From Treponema sp. (GTDB taxonomy: Bacteria > Spirochaetota > Spirochaetia > Treponematales > Breznakiellaceae): a stretch of DNA of 8,762 nucleotides. Below are positions 1 to 5,421 of the stretch, piece by piece. The position numbers and the translations under genes were made by a program. How positions within the stretch are numbered: position 1 is the first letter of the stretch; the number at the start of each line of letters is the position of its first letter. The notes under the pieces were generated by a model that saw nothing but the letters and a program-made list of their open reading frames with translations, had not been told where the DNA came from and ran no database searches. Location of the stretch: NCBI GenBank assembly GCA_031289935.1, contig JAITON010000168.1:1-8762 (forward strand). The letters are read 5' to 3'.

Positions 1-24
1 GTAGTGGCAAACGCCGGAGGGAAA

Positions 25-85
25 CCTCACGCGAAGACGCGCAGGGAAGAATAATTAAATTCCTCCTTTGCGTCTCTGCGTGAGG
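25..85. repeat. Imperfect inverted repeat upstream of the lipoprotein gene
   Basis: The left arm at 25-40 (CCTCACGCGAAGACGC) and the right arm at 70-85 (GCGTCTCTGCGTGAGG) are reverse complements over 16 bp apart from a central GA/AG difference. A weaker purine-rich extension continues inward towards an AT-rich centre at about 50-62. The structure could be a hairpin in RNA or DNA, or a small dispersed palindromic repeat. There is no T-run after the right arm, so it is not a standard intrinsic terminator on the plus strand. Nothing else is recognisable in bases 1-120. Confidence 0.6.
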
Positions 86-135
86 AACTATTGAACTAAC
101 AAACGACCTAAAGAGTTACCTTAAGGAGGGTAAAA

Positions 136-498
136 ATGAAGCAGAACGTTTTGTCTGAAGCAGTCCGCAGGACTGTAGCGATGTTGGCGAAGGTTACGAT
201 AGTAACCCTGGCGCTGGTATTTGGAATGGTTTTGGTTGGTTGTGATAAAGGCGCAACCGGCGCCAGGGCCCTTGTCGGAACATGGGAGTCCGATTACGGT
301 ATTACCTGGTCTTTTACGGGGGACAAATTTACCCAGAGCATGTATGGTGTAAAACAAACTGTTTCATACAAAATAAAAGGCAATGCCATTTCTACAGAGT
401 ATCAAGGCGTTGAAGTTGAAATGGAATTTGAAATTGACGGAGACACTCTGAGCATAGAAGTGATGGGCTTCGTCTTGGAATTTAAGCGGGTAGAATAA
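136..498 (+). CDS. Small secreted lipoprotein with lipocalin-like domain, hypothetical
   Basis: This gene encodes 120 residues and is probably an exported lipid-anchored protein. The N-terminus has basic residues (R11, R12, K19), then a hydrophobic stretch at about 20-34, then the lipobox L-V-G-C with the acceptor cysteine at residue 36. The mature part is about 85 residues and begins with a G-T-W motif (near residues 48-50), followed by alternating hydrophobic and polar residues that suggest a small beta-barrel or sandwich. This resembles the short lipocalin-like lipoproteins often seen in treponemes. The ATG at 136 is favoured by a strong Shine-Dalgarno sequence, AAGGAGGG at 123-130, at good spacing. 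The signal peptide is rather long from this start; Met16 (181) would give a more typical length but lacks that ribosome site. The gene appears monocistronic. Its function and ligand are unknown. Confidence 0.8.
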   Translation: MKQNVLSEAVRRTVAMLAKVTIVTLALVFGMVLVGCDKGATGARALVGTWESDYGITWSFTGDKFTQSMYGVKQTVSYKIKGNAISTEYQGVEVEMEFEIDGDTLSIEVMGFVLEFKRVE

Positions 499-575
499 CC
501 CTCAGGTCCAGCGCCGGTTATAGTAGGCGGTTTATGCATGCAATGGAATACGCCCCGGTAAGCGGTATACAATCT

Positions 576-613
576 GAGCTTGTCTTAAGGTTTTGGCAAG
601 CTCATGTATGAGC
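576..613. repeat. Two overlapping, mutually exclusive small palindromes
   Basis: GAGCTTG (576-582) pairs perfectly with CAAGCTC (597-603) across a 14-nt loop. The right arm also forms part of a second palindrome, GCTCATGTATGAGC (600-613). The two cannot form together. No T-run follows on either strand, so a terminator role is doubtful. They lie in the convergent gap between the lipoprotein gene and the minus-strand membrane protein gene. The rest of 499-658 shows nothing I can assign. Confidence 0.35.
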
Positions 614-658
614 AAACCATAGGAGATGTTTGTTTGAAACGCTGGCAGAGGTTGTTAA

Positions 659-1111
659 TTATACACTCTTTACAATGAAAATTGAACCTATAATTAAAGC
701 TGAAAATTCCATACCCAGAACCAGAAAATTACCTAACCAAATAGTTTGAAATGCTATAGATTGTATTATTCCACAAATAACCAATGGAATTAACCATTTG
801 TATTTTCGTCTAATAATTATATCAAATACTATTCCAATATACACTAATATTGACGCGACGTAATTATGCACGAAAACAAGTTCGGTAAAATAAGAACTAA
901 AAGCCGCTAAAGCTAAAAATCCAATGCCAACAAACCATTTATTATAAAGAAGCCAACAACCCATTACCAATAAAAAGAACGTGTAAAAATAAACTCTATG
1001 TATATCCATTCCCATTGTTGAAGAATAGCTTAATTTATTATGTAATAAAGCGTCTATAAATCCTGTAATAATAAATCCCGATAATAAAATACTTGTTATT
1101 ATTCTTTTCAT
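659..1111 (-). CDS. Hypothetical multi-pass membrane protein in an AT-rich island
   Basis: I do not recognise this family. From the ATG at 1111 it encodes 150 residues that are almost entirely hydrophobic. Likely membrane segments lie near residues 4-23, 38-56, 59-80, 84-101, 105-122 and 128-147, separated by short charged turns (for example R101-R102-K103). The reading frame is open further upstream to a GTG at 1246, but that extension runs through the GC-rich tandem repeat at the argF end and reads as low-complexity P-R-A-A. I therefore prefer the ATG at 1111, with the adjacent ATG at 1114 as alternative. Neither has a strong Shine-Dalgarno sequence; a weak GGGTAA precedes. Base composition differs sharply from the neighbours: bases 721-780 contain 16 G+C of 60, against 42 of 60 at 1561-1620 inside argF. 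This suggests recent acquisition. It lies downstream of argF on the same strand and may be transcribed with it. Existence as a gene is likely; function is unknown. Confidence 0.6.
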   Translation of the reverse strand: MKRIITSILLSGFIITGFIDALLHNKLSYSSTMGMDIHRVYFYTFFLLVMGCWLLYNKWFVGIGFLALAAFSSYFTELVFVHNYVASILVYIGIVFDIIIRRKYKWLIPLVICGIIQSIAFQTIWLGNFLVLGMEFSALIIGSIFIVKSV

Positions 1112-1193
1112 CATATATTTACCCAAGTTTTTAGCCCCGCTTGCCTTATAAGCTTTATCGTGAAGTTCATGTTTGAACCATTTAACACAATCT

Positions 1194-2183
1194 TCAATAA
1201 TTACCGGCCCAGCCCGGGGCGCTGCCCGGGGCGCTGCCCGGGGCACGGCCCAGGGTAGCGAGCATAATCGCCTTGATCGTGTGTTTGCGGTTCTCCGCCT
1301 GATCCCAGGCCCGGCTTGAGGGACCGTCGAGTACCTCAGACATAACCTCCTCCCCCCTCACGGCGGGGAGGCAGTGGAGGAAGATCGTGTCCCTGCGGCC
1401 GGTCCTGTCCATCAGGGCCTGGTTCACCTGGTAGGGCCTGAGCAGCCGCAGCCGTTCCTCCCGTTCGGCTTCCTCGCCCATGGAGACCCATACATCGGTG
1501 TAAAGGGCCGAGGCCCCGGCGGCCTCCTCCGGATCGGCGCTCACGCTGATGCGGCTCCCCGAGGCTTCGGCCAGGAGGGCGCAGGTCTTACGGAGGTCCT
1601 CGCCGGGGAAAAGCTCCGGGGGGCTTAGGACCGAAAAATGCACGCCGAGCTTGGCGCAGATCACCATGAGGGAGCGGGCCACATTGTTCCGGCCGTCGCC
1701 TACAAACACGAGCTTTTGCCCCCGGGCCGGCCCGAAGCATTCCTCCAGGGTCATAATATCCGCCAGGGCCTGGGTGGGGTGGAAGCTGCCGGTGAGGCCG
1801 TTGTAGACCGGTACGCCGGAATACTTCGCCAGGGTTTCCACGGTGGACTGCTTAAAGCCCCGGAATTCAAGCGCGCTAAACATCCGGCCCAGGACCCGGG
1901 CCGTGTCCTCAATGCTCTCCTTGGCTCCCAGTTGAATATCCGCCGTGGAAAGGAATACCGGGTGGCCTCCCTCCTCGCCAAAGGCCGTCTCAAAGGAGCA
2001 GCGGGTCCGGGTGGAGCGCTTCTCGAAAATCAGGGCGAGGGTCTTGCCTCGAAAACGCTGGGGCTGTTCTCCGCGCTGTGTTTCGGCCTTAACCTGTTTG
2101 GCCAAATCCAGGAGAAAACGGATTTCTTCGCTCTGATAGTCCAGCCAGGTTAAAAGGGACCGTCCCTTGAGGGATTCAATCAT
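1194..2183 (-). CDS. argF: Ornithine carbamoyltransferase
   Basis: The enzyme transfers the carbamoyl group of carbamoyl phosphate to ornithine, giving citrulline in the cytoplasm. It serves arginine synthesis, or runs in reverse in the arginine deiminase route, where it is named arcB. Diagnostic motifs are all present: S-T-R-T-R carbamoyl-phosphate loop at residues 57-61, H-P-T-Q at 135-138, the D-V-W-V-S-M-G ornithine loop at about 230-236, and catalytic H-C-L-P-A at 270-274. The S-M-G loop marks ornithine rather than aspartate as substrate. I chose the ATG at 2183 because AGGAGG (2190-2195, minus strand) lies 6 nt upstream of it; the adjacent ATG at 2186 would leave only 3 nt, and an upstream in-frame ATG at 2213 adds 10 residues without support. 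Oddly, the usual family end (A-T-L-G, residue 312) is followed by about 17 extra residues rich in P, G, S and A, encoded by a 12-bp tandem repeat. Catabolic versus anabolic use cannot be decided; no other arginine genes are in view. Confidence 0.93.
   Translation of the reverse strand: MIESLKGRSLLTWLDYQSEEIRFLLDLAKQVKAETQRGEQPQRFRGKTLALIFEKRSTRTRCSFETAFGEEGGHPVFLSTADIQLGAKESIEDTARVLGRMFSALEFRGFKQSTVETLAKYSGVPVYNGLTGSFHPTQALADIMTLEECFGPARGQKLVFVGDGRNNVARSLMVICAKLGVHFSVLSPPELFPGEDLRKTCALLAEASGSRISVSADPEEAAGASALYTDVWVSMGEEAEREERLRLLRPYQVNQALMDRTGRRDTIFLHCLPAVRGEEVMSEVLDGPSSRAWDQAENRKHTIKAIMLATLGRAPGSAPGSAPGWAGNY
1212..1247. repeat. 12-bp GC-rich tandem repeat, three copies
   Basis: The unit GCCCGGGGCGCT occurs at 1212-1223 and 1224-1235 without change, and at 1236-1247 with the last three bases altered; a fourth copy starts (GCCC at 1248). 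Because 12 is a multiple of three, it stays in frame and gives P-G-S-A repeats at the C-terminus of the carbamoyltransferase. It sits exactly at the border between GC-rich argF and the AT-rich segment, so it may mark a rearrangement junction or a slippage-prone site. Confidence 0.75.
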
Positions 2184-2225
2184 CATGAGCCTCCTACTCC
2201 AGAAATGCATCAATAATACCGATAT

Positions 2226-2254
2226 TTTATAGAAGCTTATGCAGATTTTTTCTA
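2226..2254 (-). promoter_or_regulatory. Candidate sigma-70-type promoter for argF
   Basis: On the minus strand, TATAAA (2231 to 2226, continuing as TATAAAAT) could be the -10 element. TAGAAA (2254 to 2249) lies 17 bp upstream and matches four of six bases of the -35 consensus. It lies in the 81-bp divergent gap between argF and the 914-codon gene, at sensible distance from the argF start. No arginine-repressor operator was recognised. This is a pattern match only. Confidence 0.4.
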
Positions 2255-2264
2255 GGGTCCGTCC

Positions 2265-5009
2265 ATGATAGGATTGTTTTTCTCCCTCCGTTACCAGGCC
2301 CAGATCCGGTCTACCCGGCCGGAACTGTTCAAGGGGATTGAACGTTCGGTTGTTCAGGCTATAGAGGATGCCGGGGGAACCCCTCAGCTTGACCGCCGGG
2401 CTATAACCGCCTCCTTTGACGATGCATCCATCGGTTTCTGGATAGATATGGTTATCCTCCTGGATACCATTCAGAATATTATGACCGAGGCGGCCCCGGA
2501 ACTCTACGGCTTTAGCTGCGTGCTTCTGGAAAAACTGGGTGATGAAGTCTACCGGCTTTCTTGGACACTGCCTGGCGCCCAGCCCGAGGGCGGGAGCGGT
2601 CTTTGGTGCGAGTCCAGGCTCAAAAAGGCCCTGCGGCCCTATGTGAGCCTGGGGACCGGACCTTTGGGCTATACCGCTATCAAGGCCATCAGCTTTCTGC
2701 CGGAAAAGCCCCCGGCCGATCTTGCCGCTAATGGGGAAAAGGTTGCCTGGCTCCTGAAACAGGGGGATTACCGGAATACGGTACTCACCGGGCCCCGGTT
2801 TTGCGGGAAACGGGCGGGGCTCAGGCGTTATGCGGCGGAACTGCTGGGTTCAATTCCCCTTCTGCGTATCAATTTCGGCGCCGGCGGCACGGGGCTCAGC
2901 TGCTTTACCGATGCGCTAAGCCCGGAAATCCGCGCCCTGGCGCTGCGGATTTCGGAATATTCCCATACCCCGGTAAAGGACCTGTCTCATGAGCTTGAGA
3001 GCCTCGTGGTATCGGTGTCCCGGGAACGGTTCCGGGACGAGTATTCCGCATATACCCTCCAGCAGGCGGGGCGTTTCCTGGAACTGCTCCTGGGGATTTT
3101 CGCCCGCGCGGGTACGGAGCGGGGCCGGCCGGTTCTGGTCCTGGAAAATATCGACCGGGCCGGCCGGGCTGCGGCAGAATTGTTTTCCAGCGTTTACCGG
3201 AAACTCCCGAACCGGGCTTCGCTCCTCGTGTTTGCCACCGCAGAGCGGGAGCCTCAGGAGGACTGGAACGGGGTATTCACCCGGAACATCAAAATTGGAG
3301 CCGAAGGATTTACCCAGCCGCAAGTCTCGAATCTTTCCCGGGATTTCTGGGAAATGGCCTATGCCTTTGCCCTCCTGGGCCGCTACTTTCCTCCCGCTCA
3401 GTTTGAAAGTCTCTTTGCGGAAACCGGCCGAAATCCCAGACTGGTTTCCCAGACCATGGAATACTTCCTGCGCCGGGGGATTATCGACTGCCGGGAGGCC
3501 CCCGAGCCCCGGATCCCCGGCTTTATCGGCCGGGCGGAGCAGGTCCTGGGGGAGCGGCGGGAGCTGGTCCGGACCATGGTATGGACCCGTATTCTGGCCT
3601 GGGTGGAAGCGGGGAAATTCCGGCCCTGTTTTAACCTCCTCAAGGCGCTGGCCGATCTGGGGGGCCAGGGTTCCGACACGCTGATCCTGGACTCTATCTC
3701 CGCCGATATCATGAACGGCGCCTACCGGGGAATAGAGGAGGCCCTCCAGAGTAGCCGCTTTACCACGGTGGTGGGAGAGGTCCGGGCCCTGCCTCTGCGC
3801 TATATCTTCAACAGCGGCAAGGCCCTGATCTGCGGCGGCGAGGAGGATATCCGCCGGGTATTCCTGGAAGGGCCCCCCGATGCCGATGCCTTCCCGGTCT
3901 ACAAGACTCAGATGTTGGTAGACCTTGCCCGGTATCAGCTTTCGGTACAGGACATTGACGCGGCCTCGGAGGCGGTCAAGGAATCTATCCTCCTTGCCCA
4001 GAAACAGCGGGGAGGGAAGGATCTGGCTCAGGCTTACCGGCTCTTTTCCCTGGTCAACGTGTGCCGCCAGCGTCTTGGGGATGCTATCGACTACTTCAAT
4101 TTTGCCCAGGAAAACGCCGAGCGTTCCGGCAATTCCGGCGAATTGGCGATTACCGGCTACTATGCAGCGGGGACCTATTTCCTTTTCGGTAATATTTCCG
4201 GGGCGGAGCGTGCTATCCACCGGGCCATTGATGCGGCCTCCGGGGTGGGCCGCTACGAATGGGCCGACCGGGCCCGTTTTTTGCAGGGACGGCTCCGTTT
4301 CGAGACTGGCCGCTACAAGGAGGCCCTGAATATTTTTGAGTCTCTCCAGGGCTCGGCCGATTCCCTCGGCTCCCGTCCGGCGGCTTCCGATGAACGCCGT
4401 ACCGTTCTGGCCGCCTGGATCTATCGCACCGAGGTCTACCTGAAACGGCCTCAGCCCCGTAAGCCCGAAATCCTGAATCTCGACGCCCGTCTCTTTGAAC
4501 TGGAAGCGGCCTGGCTTCGGGAAGACTATCCTGAAACCTTTAGATTGGCGGATATTCTTGCTCAGAACCTGCCGGAGGGAGATTTTCTCCTGATCGAACA
4601 GCCCGATTGGCGAAGTGGCTTCTCCCAGTGCGAACTCCTGCTTTCTTCCTATAAAAAACTCCTCTACCGGCTTCTCTCCATCTACCGTGCCCTGGCCCTG
4701 AGCCGTCTGAACGGGAAGGATCGCGCCAAGGGGGATCAGGCCCTGGAGAGCATCCGTCCGGTAATCCGGGAAGAGGGCCTCCCCCGGATGGATCCCCTGG
4801 ATGCCTTTTACTATTACGCCTACTACTGCGTCCTGCGGGATTCCGGCTCCCCCGAGGTTGACATGAACACCGCCGTGAGTATGGCCTTTAAGCGGCTCCA
4901 GAGCCGGGCCAGCCGTATCGATGAGGTCGAAACCAAGCGGGCCTATCTCTCTCTGAATTACTGGAACAGCGCCCTCTGGGAGACCGCCAAACAGTACAAG
5001 CTGATCTAG
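2265..5009 (+). CDS. Large STAND/AAA-like ATPase with TPR-like C-terminal repeats, function unknown
   Basis: The gene encodes 914 residues. Residues 1-150 form an unassigned N-terminal domain whose alternating strand and helix pattern could be a degenerate ferredoxin-like or cyclase-like fold; this is speculative. Residues about 160-350 look like a P-loop ATPase: G-P-R-F-C-G-K-R at 176-183 as Walker A, V-L-V-L-E-N-I-D at 290-297 as Walker B, and S-L-L-V-F-A-T-A at 319-326 as a sensor-1-like strand. The Walker A has Arg where Ser or Thr is normal, so hydrolysis may be lost. From about 540 to 900 the protein is alpha-helical with TPR-like pairs, clearest at 586-695 (for example G-R-Y-K-E-A-L-N-I-F). 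No signal peptide or membrane segment is evident, so it is probably cytoplasmic. STAND proteins with this order are often signalling scaffolds or regulators, but no DNA-binding domain is visible. The ATG at 2265 has only a weak ribosome site (AGGGTC). Divergent from argF; a tRNA follows. Confidence 0.75.
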   Translation: MIGLFFSLRYQAQIRSTRPELFKGIERSVVQAIEDAGGTPQLDRRAITASFDDASIGFWIDMVILLDTIQNIMTEAAPELYGFSCVLLEKLGDEVYRLSWTLPGAQPEGGSGLWCESRLKKALRPYVSLGTGPLGYTAIKAISFLPEKPPADLAANGEKVAWLLKQGDYRNTVLTGPRFCGKRAGLRRYAAELLGSIPLLRINFGAGGTGLSCFTDALSPEIRALALRISEYSHTPVKDLSHELESLVVSVSRERFRDEYSAYTLQQAGRFLELLLGIFARAGTERGRPVLVLENIDRAGRAAAELFSSVYRKLPNRASLLVFATAEREPQEDWNGVFTRNIKIGAEGFTQPQVSNLSRDFWEMAYAFALLGRYFPPAQFESLFAETGRNPRLVSQTMEYFLRRGIIDCREAPEPRIPGFIGRAEQVLGERRELVRTMVWTRILAWVEAGKFRPCFNLLKALADLGGQGSDTLILDSISADIMNGAYRGIEEALQSSRFTTVVGEVRALPLRYIFNSGKALICGGEEDIRRVFLEGPPDADAFPVYKTQMLVDLARYQLSVQDIDAASEAVKESILLAQKQRGGKDLAQAYRLFSLVNVCRQRLGDAIDYFNFAQENAERSGNSGELAITGYYAAGTYFLFGNISGAERAIHRAIDAASGVGRYEWADRARFLQGRLRFETGRYKEALNIFESLQGSADSLGSRPAASDERRTVLAAWIYRTEVYLKRPQPRKPEILNLDARLFELEAAWLREDYPETFRLADILAQNLPEGDFLLIEQPDWRSGFSQCELLLSSYKKLLYRLLSIYRALALSRLNGKDRAKGDQALESIRPVIREEGLPRMDPLDAFYYYAYYCVLRDSGSPEVDMNTAVSMAFKRLQSRASRIDEVETKRAYLSLNYWNSALWETAKQYKLI

Positions 5010-5022
5010 GAACACGCTGATT

Positions 5023-5042
5023 AACGCCATTGAGCGTTTTTT
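5023..5042 (+). terminator. Weak intrinsic terminator after the 914-codon gene
   Basis: AACGC (5023-5027) pairs with GCGTT (5034-5038) across a 6-nt loop and is followed by TTTT at 5039-5042. The stem is only 5 bp, so it would be weak, but it lies 14 nt after the stop codon, in the expected place. It overlaps the left copy of the bounding inverted repeat. Confidence 0.45.
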
Positions 5043-5135
5043 AGCGCTACTTGAATAGCTACAGGTATTTGACGATGCCGCGCTGCTGAATAGCGGTGTC
5101 TGAATCTATTCCCGCTGAACAACCGTTACGCGCAC

Positions 5136-5164
5136 TTGACACATTTTGGGGAATTTGCTAGAGT
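5136..5164 (+). promoter_or_regulatory. Strong sigma-70-type promoter for the tRNA
   Basis: A perfect -35 box, TTGACA (5136-5141), is followed after exactly 17 bp by TAGAGT (5159-5164), which matches TATAAT at four of six positions. The predicted start near 5171 falls about 5 nt before the mature tRNA. The position and spacing make this the best-supported promoter in the window. Confidence 0.75.
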
Positions 5165-5175
5165 AATCCCCGCAT

Positions 5176-5248
5176 GGCGACATAGCTCAGTCGGTAGAGC
5201 AAGCGGCTCATATCCGCTCGGTCATAGGTTCAAGTCCTATTGTCGCTA
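5176..5248 (+). tRNA. tRNA with anticodon CAU (elongator Met or lysidine-type Ile2)
   Basis: A complete 73-nt cloverleaf is visible. The acceptor stem is GGCGACA (5176-5182) with TGTCGCT (5241-5247), closed by a terminal G:U wobble. The D stem is GCTC (5185-5188) with GAGC (5197-5200). The anticodon stem is AGCGG (5202-5206) with CCGCT (5214-5218), and the loop CTCATAT (5207-5213) has anticodon CAT at 5209-5211. The T stem is ATAGG (5224-5228) with CCTAT (5236-5240), and the T loop is TTCAAGT. The discriminator is A5248. CCA is not encoded, so it must be added by the nucleotidyltransferase. It is not an initiator: position 1 pairs with 72 and the three G:C pairs of the initiator anticodon stem are absent. 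Whether it reads AUG, or AUA after lysidine modification, cannot be decided by eye. Base 38 is U rather than the usual A. Confidence 0.93.
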
Positions 5249-5293
5249 GGAATACACTTATTTATGCAGCCGGGCATAAATAAGTGTATTCCT
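5248..5293 (+). terminator. Perfect 20-bp stem-loop directly at the tRNA 3' end
   Basis: AGGAATACACTTATTTATGC (5248-5267) and its exact reverse complement (5274-5293) flank a 6-nt loop, AGCCGG. The first base of the left arm is the tRNA discriminator base. The position suggests termination or 3'-end processing of the tRNA transcript. However, the stem is AT-rich and only TTAATAT follows, not a proper T-run, so it is not a typical intrinsic terminator. The palindrome itself is certain; the terminator role is a guess. Confidence 0.55.
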
Positions 5294-5300
5294 TAATATC

Positions 5301-5350
5301 TGCAATTTCGCAGTAACTCGTTAAAGAACCAAGAGTTACGAGAAATTGTA
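5301..5350. repeat. Second stem-loop after the tRNA
   Basis: TGCAATTTC (5301-5309) pairs with GAAATTGTA (5342-5350) with one G:U. After a small asymmetric internal loop, GTAACTC (5313-5319) pairs perfectly with GAGTTAC (5333-5339) across a 13-nt loop. It is one of three consecutive palindromes between the tRNA and apt. No function is evident. Confidence 0.5.
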
Positions 5351-5353
5351 AAA

Positions 5354-5392
5354 GGGACGCGCTGGTTAGCGTCAAGTTAATCAGCGTGTCCC
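5354..5392. repeat. 15-bp stem-loop upstream of apt
   Basis: GGGACGCGCTGGTTA (5354-5368) pairs along its whole length with TAATCAGCGTGTCCC (5378-5392) if G:U pairs are allowed (three of them), across a 9-nt loop. The right arm is part of the bounding inverted repeat, and the left arm is a third copy of the same repeat that differs by A-to-G changes only. It ends 15 nt before the apt ribosome site, so it could affect apt mRNA, or it may simply be a REP-like palindrome. Confidence 0.55.
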
Positions 5393-5421
5393 TAAGACCC
5401 TTAATCCAAGGTGAGGATTCC

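Larger units (their letters stand above)
5007..5394. repeat. Inverted-repeat-bounded segment enclosing the tRNA and three stem-loops
   Basis: TAGGAACACGCTGATTAAC at 5007-5025 reappears as its reverse complement at 5376-5394, with 18 of 19 positions matching. The left copy begins in the stop codon of the upstream ATPase-like gene and the right copy ends about 27 bp before the apt start codon. Between them are a short terminator-like stem, the tRNA promoter, the tRNA and further palindromes. The repeat could be a pair of REP-like palindromic units or the ends of a small non-autonomous element. No transposase is encoded. No target-site duplication was seen. Confidence 0.6.

Noticed and set aside
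1112..1246. N-terminal extension of the membrane protein to a GTG start at 1246
   Set aside because: The first residues would be a P-R-A repeat translated from the tandem repeat shared with the argF end, and no ribosome site was seen. The ATG at 1111 directly precedes the first membrane segment.
1638..2153. A 171-codon plus-strand open frame opposite argF
   Set aside because: argF on the minus strand has every family motif in this interval, and the plus-strand translation has no recognisable features. It is a shadow frame.
2916..5030. A 704-codon open frame on the minus strand opposite the ATPase-like gene
   Set aside because: It overlaps almost the whole 3' three-quarters of the plus-strand gene. 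Its translation is low in structure and rich in G, P and R, with no recognisable domain. GC-rich third-position bias of the real gene commonly leaves the antisense frame open.
5176..5248. Initiator tRNA-fMet
   Set aside because: Positions 1 and 72 form a G:U pair rather than the initiator mismatch, and the anticodon stem lacks the three consecutive G:C pairs of initiators.
5007..5394. CRISPR array or riboswitch in the tRNA region
   Set aside because: Repeats are inverted, few and unevenly spaced, so this is not a CRISPR array. No conserved riboswitch core could be recognised.
5386..5421. Upstream GTG start for apt
   Set aside because: It lies in the right arm of a palindrome, adds residues not typical of the family and lacks a ribosome site, while the ATG at 5422 has a good one.
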